From: Sphaerolaimus hirsutus
Lineage: Eukaryota; Nematoda; Chromadorea; Monhysterida; Sphaerolaimidae
Reading direction: 5' to 3'
Assembly: GCA_964036195.1 (NCBI GenBank)
Contig: OZ038452.1
Location: forward strand, 4,644,704-4,708,703
Length of the DNA stretch: 64,000 nt
This document shows, piece by piece, positions 23,601 to 48,300 of the stretch. Position numbers and translations under genes: made by a program. Position 1 is the first letter of the stretch. Each line of letters begins with the position of its first letter. A model generated the notes under the pieces. The model saw only the letters and a list, made by a program, of their open reading frames with translations. It did no database searches and was not told the DNA's origin.

Positions 23601-24754
23601 GAACACATTTGAGTTCACCAGAATGAATAATTTTAGATCTCAATACACACAGTTCAAAACAGATTTGAGTTTACAAATTGCGGTGGCACACTAAATAGTG
23701 TGGGCAGCGACAAAACTGAGCGATTTTTCCATGCAACAGATAAGTATAAGCCGAATATACACGCACAACGCATGGTTGAAAACAATATCGATCGAAAAAA
23801 ATGCAAAAATTCAAAACCAACTCCAATCGAAACGGATCCCAGCGCAACTGCCTCCGGGCGGGGCGCCTTTGATCGTGCCTTGCGCTAGATCTTCAGGATC
23901 TAAGCCTGCAGATATTTCATGACTTTTTATGACCTAGGAGTAACAATTTAAATGAGAGTCACGAGTGATGAGATAGCGAAAGATTTTTAAAAAAGTTGCG
24001 AAATGTTCGAAAATATCTTAAAACTGTATGTACCAACTACCGAGTGAAATTATCGTTGTAACTAGCGGGGCCACTCCCGCATACTGCAGTTTTTCACAAT
24101 CAGATTTTAATAAAAAAAAGAAGATTTTTCGAAAGTCGAACCAGATTTACAAATGCTATGTAAAATGTCAAAAGCGTGGTAAAATGCAAAATACATTTAA
24201 CTAGTCATTTCAACTTTGAATGATACTAGACATTTCAGGTAACACTTTAAAGTGTGCTGGATGGCCGCGTGGTCTGGCCATAGTGCAAACGATAAACTCA
24301 ACTGAGTACCAGAAACAGCAGCCACACAAATTTCAACTTGTTCCGATCCCAATTAAGTTTGCTGACGAATAACACTACGCATTATTGTATACAGATATAC
24401 TTAATGCCGGTCTCGTACATTTTTCAAAACTACAACTCCATTTGCAACATGATTCAACACTTTTGCATTTGAACGCTTGAATTGGAATAGGAACCAGTTG
24501 ACATTTGGCGCTGTGTCAACTAGAGCGCCTAACGCCAAAAAAACCCGCAACCCACTAGTACACTCCTGAAACAGCCCGATCCTCGTAGCACCGGAGGTCA
24601 GCCAATAACTAGTAGCCAAGGCGACCAGCTGCAAGAGCACGGCCAACACGAGGCACACGAGCGCGATCACTTTCAACGGGCGCACCACCGACACAGTTTC
24701 CACTGTGGTCGTCGGTGCGGCTGCAGTCGGCCCGCCGCCGCCCGGCGAACGCAT
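14646..24754 (-). CDS. TMEM47: TMEM47/VAB-9 homolog: claudin-family tetraspan junction protein (4 exons)
   Basis: Exons: 24562-24754, 23834-23905, 15309-15458 and 14646-14869, giving 639 nt and 212 residues (human TMEM47 has 181). Hydrophobic segments: about 28-48 (VIALVCLVLAVLLQLVALAT), a second in exon 3 (AALLVIGVILLLAAAILTG), a third across exons 3-4 (RIALFIALFAGVLVDLVSLL) and a fourth, YGLAWGAALFIFGAALLLIC. Loop 1 has W51, GLF at 60-62, C65 and C85, the claudin-like W-GLW-C-C layout. FDWSYGLAWGA matches FNWGYGLAWGA of TMEM47. Known role: a lateral-membrane protein acting with cadherin junctions. A CAG acceptor just before the ATG implies a 5' UTR exon upstream. The 72-nt exon 2 was found by phase and cysteine matching. 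Intron 2 spans 8.4 kb. Confidence 0.88.
16230..16475. repeat. Inverted element with ACTAGTTTTCACCGTGAC ends
   Basis: GCCCACACACACTAGTTTTC then ACCGTGAC is mirrored by GTCACGGTGAAAACTAGTGT then GTGTAGGGC. It shares the outer CACACACTAGTT block with families D and E but has a different inner arm. Confidence 0.75.
16906..18787. repeat. 1.9-kb foldback element with TACCGTATTTCCTCGA ends
   Basis: The outer ends TACCGTATTTCCTCGAAATA and ATATCGAGGAAATACGGTAC enclose GGGGTATTTCGAGG runs. Inside these, long arms at about 17375-17815 and 18250-18720 are reverse complements, with tandem CATCACTTCTAATCAGG-like words and a shared AAGTACACTTGA block. The loop is about 430 bp. No protein is recognisable. 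It lies in TMEM47 intron 2. Confidence 0.8.
20791..21227. mobile_element. hAT-like MITE, CAGGGACGTA family, copy 2
   Basis: The ends are CAGGGACGTACGCAGGATTT and CTGCGTACGCCCTTG, flanked by the exact 8-bp repeat CTCTCGCG. G-runs and C-runs of seven or more sit inside both ends. The core carries GGCGCTGGCGCC palindromes and GCGCGCTTGCGCGCAAAAAA. Confidence 0.88.
21949..22503. mobile_element. hAT-like MITE with CCCGAT-repeat hairpin arms, copy 1
   Basis: The ends TAGGGTTCAAACGGGATCCC and CCCGTTTGAACCCTA are flanked by the exact 8-bp repeat GTCACGAT. Both arms are tandem CCCGAT units broken by short spacers such as AAAATCTAAAAAATA. The core is about 170 bp with GTGAATGCCAGAAAAATGGC. All open frames here are repeat translations. 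Confidence 0.9.
22872..23243. mobile_element. hAT-like MITE with GGGATC-repeat arms, copy 2
   Basis: The ends TAGGGTTTAAACGGGATTG and TCCCGTTTGAATCCTA are flanked by the exact 8-bp repeat CCTTCAGA. It is shorter than copy 1, and its ends have two or three substitutions, which suggests an older insertion. Confidence 0.88.
23834..23905 (-). CDS. TMEM47: TMEM47 homolog exon 2 (first extracellular loop)
   Basis: This 72-nt GC-rich block stands out within 8 kb of AT-rich repeats. It follows the acceptor ATCTGCAG and reads LDPEDLAQGTIKGAPPGGSC, then AGI, before GTTTCG. It completes codon C65 of exon 1 (T|GC) and passes phase 1 to exon 3 (C|TG). Its cysteine supplies the second claudin-loop Cys. 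Position, phase and cysteine all fit; no alignment was run. Confidence 0.75.
24310..24530. repeat. Family D inverted element beside TMEM47 exon 1
   Basis: The arms contain TTCCGATCCCAATT and AATTGGAATAGGAACCAGTTG, then ACATTTGGCGCTGTGTCAAC. It ends about 30 bp downstream of the exon 1 donor on the minus strand and is degenerate relative to the copy at 13152. Confidence 0.65.
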
Positions 24755-25891
24755 AACTGCACTGTGGGGGGCCCGGGGGCACTGCAGGGGGGGTCTGTTT
24801 GAGGGGGGGTAAAAATTGGAATTGTGCCAATGATGAGATGGGGTTAGATGTAGTTTATTGGTTTGGAAGATAAAATAAAAAGGTGATTTGAAGCTACAGA
24901 GCACGCAAAATGAATCGGAACGATACGAGGGGTCATAAACGGGTCAAACTTCGGGTGGATAGATTCGTATCCAGGGGCAGGCATTTGGCCAGAAAAGAAA
25001 TTCATTTTTGACTAAAACTAGTTTAATGCCACCCAAATGCGACTGTGAAGTGTCACTTTTTACAATTTGTCAATGCAGCATCGCGTAATTATTTTCAACG
25101 ACGAGTAGTGTGTTCCTCGCATTTGACAAAGACAAAAACAACGACAAAATTCGGAAAAACTTCACTCTGAGAACAAATGTGACTATTACAAGTTTTCATT
25201 TTCAGTACAATGGTAAATTTTGGATACAGCAGATACATTTGCAAAAGAGTGCACACAATGCAAGATTAACCTCTTGATAGGATAAAGAATTGTATTTTTG
25301 GTTTAAATATTGAATTCTTTTTGAAACTGGAAGATTGGTCGCTCATAAAATGATCAAGCCTTTCAATGTTTATATTCTGCTTTAAATACTACTTTGATTG
25401 TAAAAGACGTAGTAATGTGTACAATCGTACCAAAGTCCTATGAGTTCACGTGAAAATGGTACGAAATACAGAAATCGATACATAAATGAGAATAAAATAA
25501 ATATCTGAGAAATATGTTAACGGGTAGTTATTATACGATAATCTGTGTATATTCCAAACTTTTCAACGTATATTCGTATAACAACGTTCCAATTTGCGTA
25601 TAAATATTTTGACATGCGAAAGTGACGCATTGATTTGAATCGCCGTGCGTTTTCGTTGCGTAAAATTGATGATCGGCTATTTTAATCGAAAAAAACCCTG
25701 AATCATCACCACCGAAATCTCAACTCAAGTTCGCAGATTGCCGACGGTTTTTATTGCCGACAATTTTTCTAATCGGCCCGTCTACTCATTAAAATACGCC
25801 GCGCCATCTGTGAAGTGCCGTAATAAAACGCAAACGCGTCAAATTTGATCGGCGTCGCCGTAGCTGCAACATAAAGCCGCGCTGAGCATCC

Positions 25892-26094
25892 GGTGCCATT
25901 CCCAGACCCTGTAAACGCCCTGTAAAGTGTCAAAAAGTCATGCAAAGTGTCAAAGTCATGCAAAATGCTTCGTAATATGTTAAATTTTCTCTCCCCCCCG
26001 GTTTTCTGCTATTTCCCAGGGCATTTCCCTGACTTTAGACACTACATGATAATAGACCTTTTCCAGGGCATTTTACAGGCTCTTGGAGTGCCCT
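25892..26094 (+). repeat. Family A MITE upstream of Rho1
   Basis: The left end GGTGCCATTCCCAGACCCTG and the right end CAGGCTCTTGGAGTGCCC are inverted, with TGTAAAGTGTCAAAAAG words between. It is flanked by CCG and TAG, so no clean 3-bp duplication survives. Confidence 0.75.
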
Positions 26095-26439
26095 AGTTTG
26101 CGTTTGTCGGTGCGATACGGGTATTATCGAGGAGCACAGTTTGCCTCTCAGCCAGCGGCACGCGCGCGACCGACGGGCGCATCGAGTGGCTGGTTCGGTT
26201 TTCTCGGTTGTTTTTGACTGGTTTTTGCATAAACCTGGTTTCTCTGCCCTGCGTCAGTTTCTTGTTCTGACCATTATTTTGATTAAACGTTATTCATTTG
26301 TGTTTTGTATTCTGGCTGCGGGAACGAACTTCTTATACAGCTTTTCGTTCGGTAGAAATAGTTCCATACCGTTTGAACGCACAACTTTGTCTGGTAGAGT
26401 TTCACTGTGTGGTGAACCATAACGCCAGAAGTTATCCAC

Positions 26440-26600
26440 AGGGGTATTCCATATTTTGACCCTTCGGGGTTGGATGGGTACGGAATCGCTCCTCTGGGGG
26501 GATAAATAAATAGCTGAAAAAATTTTTGAAAGGGGCTTTGCGGTGGTTCGATATATAAGGCTTTTTCAAGGCAGAAAAATGGTGAAATCTCGAAAAATAA
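26440..26600. repeat. GATA-type dispersed repeat (family F)
   Basis: GAATCGCTCCTCTGGGGGGA, TAGCTGAAAAAATTTTTGAA, GGTGGTTCGATATATAAGGC and GGCAGAAAAATGG recur in the same order at 57400-57560. Pieces occur at 28495-28577, 29703-30045 and 61600-61820. No inverted ends are visible. Confidence 0.65.
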
Positions 26601-26620
26601 GTGAAAATTATGATGAATAA

Positions 26621-39404
<12,784 letters not shown>

Positions 39405-40162
39405 ACACATCATCGTAACACATTTGTGCGCGCGACTCGCAACGCCTAACTTTTTACCACCCCCGCTCCCTAAATCTGCACACACACACACACACGTCTT
39501 ACGATATTTCTCTCGCTTTTGCGTCGTATTTTCTTGCGTCGCATATCCAATACGTTTGACCTTTACCGTAACGATTTTTTTGGATGGTGTAGCGTAGGGC
39601 GATTTTTTTCTACACAATGAAGATTTTCGTTGACATTTTATTTGTGACTTTTGTAATCGGGGAGTAATCAAAAAATAACAAAATAGCCAGAAATCATCTG
39701 TTTGTGATGCGATTAATGTAATGCAAATTTTTGCATGTTTTTCTTTTTGTCATAATTTGATTGGTTCTGGTAAAAATTGCCTAATTTTGTCTGCCTAGGT
39801 ATTTATTTTCACAGTTCGAGCATCATTGCGGGCTGCTTGTTTTATACCAATTTCAAGTAAACCTGTACATTTGCAGTCAAAATACTTGTTCTGTTGAGAT
39901 GTGTGTGGTTATAATTTTGCACAGCTATATGTTTTACATGTGCAAATGTACGAGTTGTCAAACAATATTTTCAAGTTTTTAAACAATTTATTTATAAATA
40001 AGTTGAGCCGACAATGATCGCCTCCGTTGTAAAGTTATCAAATGGCCTCTTGTTTTATTCGTCTGATGATTTTGAATATTTACATGTTCACGTGTGCTTG
40101 CTGCTGGATAAGGTGGATCTTGATGCTGGGTAATCCACTCGTAATTTCAAGTATTTTTACTG

Positions 40163-40363
40163 GTGTCAATCCCAAACCCTGTAAGATGTCAGGTGTCATT
40201 CAATGTGTCGAAAGTCATGTAAAAATGTACCTTTTCCGTTTTGCAGCGTATTTTACATGAGATTTGATACTTTTCATGATATTTGCTCTTTTCCAGGGCA
40301 TTTTACATCACTGTAGACACTTTGCATGATATATCGACATTTTACGGGATCTGGGACTGTCCC
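40163..40363 (+). repeat. Family A MITE, intergenic
   Basis: It runs from GGTGTCAATCCCAAACCCTG to GGATCTGGGACTGTCCC, with TGTCATTCAATGTGTCG-type arms. The flanks are CTG and GTG. Confidence 0.75.
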
Positions 40364-42923
40364 GTGGAATATCAAGTCTACGTATATTGTGGGTCACCCT
40401 GTATTCAATTTTATTTTAGTATATTGATCAGATGTAGAGATCATCAAATTTAAACATAAATAATTTTGTTCTATTTTGATCTAAAAAGTTGGGATGATAA
40501 AAACTTAGCTAGGAAAATATTCAGTATTTCGGTATTATTGGGATTTTTAACGTTCACAACTACGAAATTTTTCTATAACTGAAGACATTTTTACGACCGA
40601 AAGTTCTCAACTTTTGCTGGGTTGTTAAAACAACTGGAGATGGTTTTTACTTGGAATTCATCCAAAAATGTCACGGAACTATATTTCGGTTTGACCTAAA
40701 TATTCCCGAATCTATTTTCCTATTTATTCGCAAATGAAATCTTATGAAATGAAAAATTGTGGAAATTTCATGAGCTATTTTGAACTGAGTATGGTCTATC
40801 TTATCAGGGGAGTGGGCCATAGCGTTTTTATTTTAATTTTCCATTATTTTTTTCTACAGTGACGAATTATTATTGTGGTGAATTAGGTGGCGTGCGTTGA
40901 TTTTCTTTATCGCGATGAGGGGAATGTGCATTGCATTATGATTCCTGGAATTTTTGCCTAAAATACCTATTTAGTACTGAATATTCGGTGTATCGCAATC
41001 GAAATGCTAAATATATTGACCCTACGCACGTGTTGACGACGGCACAAAATGTCAACTGGTTCCCATCCCAATTCAAAGTTTGTTTGGTATTCGAAAAATA
41101 TTGCTATATGTGCAATGATGAGCGAGGCTGGCATGCAGCAAATATAATTGTATACAACGATGTGTGGTCTTACTCCTGAGCAAGCTTTGAATTGGGATGG
41201 GAACCAGTTGACATTTGGTGTCGCTGTCAACTATTGTGTTTAGGGCAAAAATATGGTTTTGCGGGGCGAATGTAATTTCGCACTTTGTGGCACTTTCCAA
41301 GCTTTGTATTTGCAATGCAATCAACTCCTTTTAGCAGATTATTTGTTAACACTTGGCTTCATTATATATATGTGTTTTTGATTTTTCAAGTAGGGTTGTA
41401 TTTTTGCTACGTGAATTTCGCTGTTGCAATTTCTGGACAGATATCAGAAATGAGTTGACATTTTGCAAAATATTTTTTTTTCATTTGAATTCTGATATCG
41501 AAAGCAGACTTTGTTCAGTGCGTGTGATAATTTTCTAATTGGATATATGGGTAAAAAATGCAACGTGGCACCTTAACTAGAGAAATCCATTTATTTAAAA
41601 AACCCGACGCAACTACGAAACACCCTCAGTAGTTTATGAGTGATCTGAAAATTGACAGGCATCGAATGCATGTGATTTTAAGAAAATTACCCGTAAAATA
41701 CGTGAGTTATAATAAAAAACGTGATAGTAGATTTGTTACGAGTACCGAACTTTTTCCTAAGTACGCGTACTGGTAAATACTTTTGATTTTTACCTACGCT
41801 CATAAAATACCTGGGTAAAGTACGTTTTTCTACCCCCGTACCTGTTCTATGTATTTTTGTGTAATTTAGAAAAAAAACATCCATGCATTCGATTCCGTCC
41901 CTAGAAATCCGACTGAATCTGATCAATTAATTATGTTAATCGCTGGCGGAATGAAAAATAAATCTGCTTAGGCCATTATAAAAAGTGACTTCTCATTTTA
42001 GGATTGGAACTTTTTAATATCGGCGCCACCCACGCTGGATGTCAACTAGATTTTAGTGTAGTTTAGGCACCGTTTACACGGATTTTTTGTGACTGACGGA
42101 TGTCTACTTGACCACTTTTTCTCCTTAATATTGAACTTTTTACTTGACTTATTAAACTTTTCATGTGTTGTCGGAGTCGTCACAAAAAATCCGTGTAGAC
42201 GGTGCCTTAGGTCGCAGGACAATTTCGATGTCAATAGACCCAGTTGACTAAAATCAATCAATCAACTAAAATCAGTGAAAACCAGTCGGCCCAGTTGACA
42301 TCCGATAAAAACCGATGTCAACTACGCCGACTGGTTTCCATCATGATTTAGTTCATGGGTTGAAATTGAAGATTGAACTTTAAAATTGTGCCGCGTTCTA
42401 AATTGACCTAAAATCGAGTTGACACCGAAAACCAGTTGACATCCAGCGTGTGTAGAGCCAATATTGCTGCGCGATTGTTTACCGTTTACTAGCTTTGGGT
42501 TTTCTCTCAGTTGTATACTATTTATACACCAAAACAGCTTTCGTAATTGGTTCTACCTGCGGTGTAATGATAATAAAATTGATAAATACATATGACATTG
42601 GAAAAAGTGCTAATGAAACTTGTGTATGTGCGTTCTAAATACTTTGGTGCCATTTTGAGTGTTGACGCGTACAAGCCGGTATGCATATGCATATTTATGC
42701 AAAAAAATTGCAAAATTGTCAATGAAGCGCCACACACAGTAGATGTCAACCATATTTCAGTTGAAGTGAAGAGTAGGGATTTCAACTGAAATCGAGTTGG
42801 GACCGAAACTAGTTGACCTTCGGTGTTTGTGTCGCTTAACTGCCAGTTTTTACCTTCTGTGTGGTTTTGTTTATCCACCTGATAGCATTACCGTTTGTAT
42901 TTATGCTTTCGTGGAGCTGTGGC

Positions 42924-43243
42924 TAGGGTGTCAACTTTCTGTTTTCCGCTTACCGCTGACAAATTTTTTTCAGTTTTCCGGATTGACTTTTCTGGGTTTT
43001 TTTCTGTCTCATTTTCCATTATCCAGCTTAACATTCTGTTTTCTGTTTCAGCCAAACTTGTAAACAGGTTTTCAATTATCCAGCTGCATTTATGCAAATT
43101 TTTGTCATTTCCTGTCAAAATTTCAGCAAATTTTTTCGATTCTCTCCAGCCTTTCATTTTTCCGGCAAAGTGCAAAAAAATCCTTTTTCCGGCAAGAGCA
43201 AAAAATTTCCGTTTTCCGTAAAAAAAGTTTTGTTGACACCCCA
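42924..43243. mobile_element. hAT-like MITE with TTTTCCG-repeat arms
   Basis: TAGGGTGTCAACTTTCTG and TTTTGTTGACACCCCA are flanked by GCTGTGGC and GCGATGGC, a degenerate 8-bp duplication. The arms carry GTTTTCCG and TTTTTCCGGCAA units, the complement of those at 30554-31071. Confidence 0.75.
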
Positions 43244-43720
43244 GCGATGGCCTTTCCATGGCCATTGTTTTTGTTAGCAGGCGTACCGGCTTGTTTACGC
43301 ATTTTCATCACCATATCCTATACCTAGGGTTGGGATGATATGGCTTTTCGATATCGTTATAACTGGGCAGACACGATACTCTACAAACAGATAGGAGTTA
43401 TGTCTTTGGCTGGCAGGCGGCCAGCCGAGATCTTATGGTAGGCGTGATGACGACGAAGTGATGACGTCATGAAGACGACCTGATAGCGAGAGGTGATGAA
43501 GATGACGAAAGTGATGACGTCATGATGGAGTGTTTCCTCCGGGAAAATGTACGGCGTAATGTCATCCGAGTTATATTTGATGTTTTTTGAAGCTTGGTAT
43601 TGATATGGACTCTCTGTATCGATATTCTAACTTCAATTAAAAAATGCTAGATTTCCGATATGAAAAATTGTAAATGTTCTATAATTTTCAAAAAATTTCG
43701 ATATCGATATTCGATACTAC

Positions 43721-45112
43721 CGTATTATTTCGAAATACCTCCATGGGGCTATGCAAACTATAGCAACTGAGCAATTCAAACTAGTCTGTGTAGTTGGGAT
43801 GCAAATTAGCAGTGGTAAATACATCATGTATTAGGGTGTAACCTAATTAGTGTATGTTTTTTTGTGATTTCATAGAAATGCACATTCCTGCGTCCCAGTC
43901 TGTTGTACATTGGCCGATTTTGATGCCCTTTGAGTATGTTGGGGTCTGGGCTATGACGATCTGTTGTGGTTAGCTTGAATAATCCCCCAGTCTCGAGATA
44001 AGGGGGGGGTCGATAAAAAGGTGGTCATTTTGTGTGGTTGATCTGCACATTGACTTTGAAGGTTAATAACTTGGCCATTTCTGGGCCGATTTTGATCGAT
44101 CAAGACTTAAAATGATCGGCAATTCCTGCAGATTTCATTTTTGTAGTCGGATTAGTGATATCTAACTTCCGTATGCCGATTTGACCCGGTTTTTAAACAT
44201 GAAAAAATATTTTTTTTTGAACAGGTTATCGTATACTTTAGACAAAAATAATAAATCTGCCGCAAAAATTATTTCAATATCTCTTTCCAATCAGAAGTTT
44301 AAACTTTCGCCTACAAACCATAAAATAAACGCATGAAGAACATTTCATACAAATAATCGGAGCATAAAAATGAAATCTCCAGGTTATTCTGATCATTTTG
44401 AGTGTTCATTGGTGAAAATAGGTCAAGATACAGAGTTTTGAAGTTGCATAAATCGTTCTTCATGCAGTTGTTCATTTTTATGGGTTGGAGGCCATAGTTT
44501 AAAGCGCTGTAACTTTTGATTGGAAAGAGATATTGAAATACTTCTTGGGCCAGATTTATGCTTTTTGTCTAAAGTATATGATAGCAAGTTCAAAAAAACT
44601 GTCTTGAAAATTTTTTATTATGATAATTTTTCATGTTCAAGAACTGGGTCAAATCGGCATATGATATTTAGACATCACTAATCCAACCACAAAAATTGAA
44701 TCTGCAGGTTTTCCTGATCAATTTAAGTGTTGAACCATCCGAATCGGCCCAGAAATGGCTGTGTTTTTAAGCTTCAAATTCAATGTGCAGATCATCCGTG
44801 TAAAATGACCACCGTTTCATGGACCCCCTTTATCTCGGGACTGGGGTATTATTCGAGCAAACCAAAACAATTTGTCATAGCCCAGACCCCAAACCCAAAC
44901 ATACTCAAAGGGCATCAAAATCGGCCAATGTACAACAGAATGGGACGCAGGAATGTACATTTCTATGAGATCACAGAAAAACATACACTAATTAGTTTAC
45001 ACCCTAATACATTGCATACATGATGTATTTACATCATTTCGGAGGGGGTATTTCGATGGGCGGGTATTATTTCGCCAGCCTATTTCGAGAGGTTAATTCG
45101 AGGTAGTACGGT
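43721..45112. repeat. 1.4-kb foldback element with TACCGTATT ends
   Basis: TACCGTATTATTTCGAAATA and TTCGAGGTAGTACGGTA form the ends. The arms at about 43800-44300 and 44440-45025 are reverse complements, sharing for example CATTCCTGCGTCCCAGTCTG and its mismatched mirror, and TTTGATGCCCTTTGAGTATG. They diverge by scattered substitutions. No recognisable protein is present. Confidence 0.8.
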
Positions 45113-45342
45113 ATATATATATATTTTTCCAACCCTACCTATACTGACTTCTCGCTGGTTCAAACACTGGTTTCACTGCAAGTTCCCGTCTGCGGCCGCA
45201 CTTCTGTCACGTAAAAAAGTGCCTCGTTATCAGTTGGCAGCGTGCCAAAACTCGCGGCTACTGCGCCGCGGCAATGGAATGGGTGCTGCCGCTTTTGTCG
45301 CGCGTCAACAATCGATTGTGCAGCGGCGACGCGGCGTCACAA

Positions 45343-48300
45343 ATGGCCACTAGTAGCTCGGGTTTGATTTCGGTGGAGGCTGTTATTGCCAAGAGAAGGA
45401 AGTATTTGGGGTTGGTTTGATTTTTATGTGGGTCCAGTGTTGTCTACCCCAAAATCAGTTGATGTTTCGTCGCCTTGAGTGAAATCCGTGTTCTTTTTAA
45501 CCCACCACACCCTCAAACGTTGAATAGATGCAAATTGCAAATTTTGTGACCTGTCTCTGGCGGTTGTCATCAATTGCCGCCTCCTTCCATGAAGAGACGA
45601 CACTAGTTGACATCACGAATTCGTGTCGACTAAATAATACAGTAAAAAAATTTATAGCATCGCACTTGACAGAAACCCAATTAGGTAACTGTCACGATAT
45701 AAAATTCACTAGGGATGCACACTGAAGGCACACTAGGTTCACAGAAATCACATAATTAACCAAAATTTAGTTGACACGAATTTCAATGTCAACTAGTGTA
45801 TGGGCCCTGACAGATAGAGATGATCAAAACCACCCACACCCCAAAACATCTCAGCGGCGCGTGCACCATGTTCTACGCCAAGGCGCCGCTGTTCGTGTCG
45901 GCCGCCTCCAAGCAGTACGTGTTCGACGAGCACGGCCACGCCTACCTCGACTGCATCAGCAACGTGCAGCACGGTTCGTTTGATTGGTTGATTGTTGTTT
46001 GTGAGTCAGAGTTTCTCAGAGCTATTTTTTTTCAATGAGTGAGTTTCATTCAGTGAGTTTTCAATATTGGCGGCCCGCACGCTAGTTGACACTTGTGTCA
46101 ACTGGGTGTATTCCCAAACCCTTCCAAGTGTTAAGTGTCAGATGTCGTGTAGAGGGTCAATTTTCATGACAAATGTAAAGTAAAGTGTCATGCAAACTTC
46201 AGTGATAAAATCTTTGTCTGTAATAAAAAAAAAGAAATTTTTTTTCGTTCTGATTGACATTTTACATGACATTTGACACTTTACTTTACATTTTGCAGGG
46301 CTTGGGACTGCCACCAGGTCCGTGTCAACTCAGATACGTGTGTCAGCTACTTTTGTGGGCGCCTATTTAGTATTTTTGGTATCGAGCGATTTTCGCTGTA
46401 GTACCCGATGTCGTAAACTGGTTTGCAGATATAAATGGAAAATTCATAAAACTATGTTTTAAAAATCACACATGCAAGCTGTCAGGCTTTCATCTTGTGT
46501 GAGGGTGCCCCCAAGTATCTACTATATATACCCAAGGGGGCACCCCCTCAGGCCACCCTTGCTGCTGAAACTATTTTTTTCGTGTGTTTTTTTCTGGCAA
46601 ATATAAATGGAAAATCCATACAAATTTTTGTTCAGGCCGGAATTTGATTTATTTATAAAATTGGTTGGGGGTGGTTTAGGCCAATCACAAGTAAAGTAAA
46701 GTAAAACCTAAGTAAAATTAGTAAAGTAAAGAGTAAATTTTTGGTTTGGTTATTTGGTAGCTTTGTAATTATTTGGTCATGCTAAATTATTTTTCACTCC
46801 TTAACTTGCGGAATTGACCCCAGGACATCTAGCTAGACTCAATATTTTTGCCGCTATCTGAACATTTGCCGCAATCTTAACACGTTTTCAGTGGGCCATT
46901 GCCACCCGTCCGTTCGTGAGGCCGTAAGCGATCAAATGGCACGAAGTAATTGCAACTTGCGCTTTTTGGACCCCAGTTTGGGCGAGCTGCTCGAACGACT
47001 TGTTGGCACTCTGCCAAACCCGCTTGATACCGTCTACATGGTCAATTCGGGGTTTGTTTTTTGCCCACTTTTTGAAGCAGCGGTTTGTTTTAGGTTTTTG
47101 AATGTATTTTTTCGTCTGTTGCAGTCCACACGTTTAGTGCAGGCTAGGGTGTCAAAAAGTAGTTTTTTTTTGCGGGAAACGGCAATATATTGCCTGGGAA
47201 AAACGGTGAGTTTACGCCCTATCCACACAGTCCACACCTTATGGTCTACAATAGGATCTTCTAAAATGTGGTCTTACGATTTATCAGCCTTATAAAACTC
47301 CAGTGTATTTACGAAATTATCCATAAATCACTAAAATTATGGTATTAAATATATTTATATTTTTTAATTTCGAACAATTAATTTTCAGATCGGAGAGTAA
47401 TGATTTGGCGCTGAGGTTGGCACGCGAGTCAAATTCCACCGGCGCAACTGAAGTAATTGTGGTAGAACAGTGAGTTGCCCCTTTTTCTATTTATGGGCAA
47501 TATATTTTTGATTGCACATTCGGGATTTCTCTATTTTCACATCCAGAAATCATGTATGTTGTAAATATATTTGTGTGCGCCTATGTGGTTTTTCGTGATT
47601 CAATTGGTCAAAGCCCAGATTTGGGCCAACGTAGAATTTTAAAACAAATCGATCATCGACATTGAAATTCCCGTAACATCCCTAGCCAAAATGTGCGAAC
47701 TAGGGTGACAGAATTTACAAAATGGGAAAGTTTACCGCACCGTACCGTTTACCGTAAACCCCCACCGTTAGTCACCCTCCGTGCAACCCCATATGGCATA
47801 ATGTACGATAAATGTCAACTCGTTATTATGGCCCCACACACACACTAGTTGACATCGACACCAAGTGTCAACTGGTTCTGATCCCAATTCAAAGATTTCT
47901 GACGAGCCAACGAACGACGTTCAGATGCAAACTTTGAATTGGGATCGGAACCAGGTGACATTTGGTGTCGATGTCAACCGGTGTGTATGGGGCCAATCGT
48001 ATGTACACATTGTGGCTGTTTTAAACTTAAATGTGTTTTTCACGCTCGCAGCGCATATCACGGCCACTTGACGTCGACCATAGGCTTCAGTCCGTACAAA
48101 TTCGACAAGATGGGCCCCAGCGCCAAATCAGACTTTGTTCACGTGGTTGGTTCTTTCTAGGTTAGCTGCACAGTTCCGGTCATGCCACAAAACGTGGTTA
48201 CTTTTGAATCCCACGTGGAAGCAGCTTGTAAGTCTCTTAAAAACAGAATATAAAAAAGTCTCTGTGGAAAAACTTGAAAAATATTAATAGATTATTATGC

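Larger units (their letters stand above)
39405..45342. other. Intergenic region between Rho1 and ETNPPL
   Basis: I saw no supportable exon. Contents: the Rho1 3' UTR (AT-rich, with TTTATTTATAAATAAG near 39985), a family A MITE at 40163-40363, a family D element at 41025-41250, family E pieces at 42030-42462, a GGAAAAC-type hAT MITE at 42924-43243, and a degenerate ATATCG-type fragment at 43327-43720. A 1.4-kb foldback follows at 43721-45112. The last 150 bp before ETNPPL is GC-richer (TCTGCGGCCGCACTTCTG) and may be its promoter. Confidence 0.65.
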
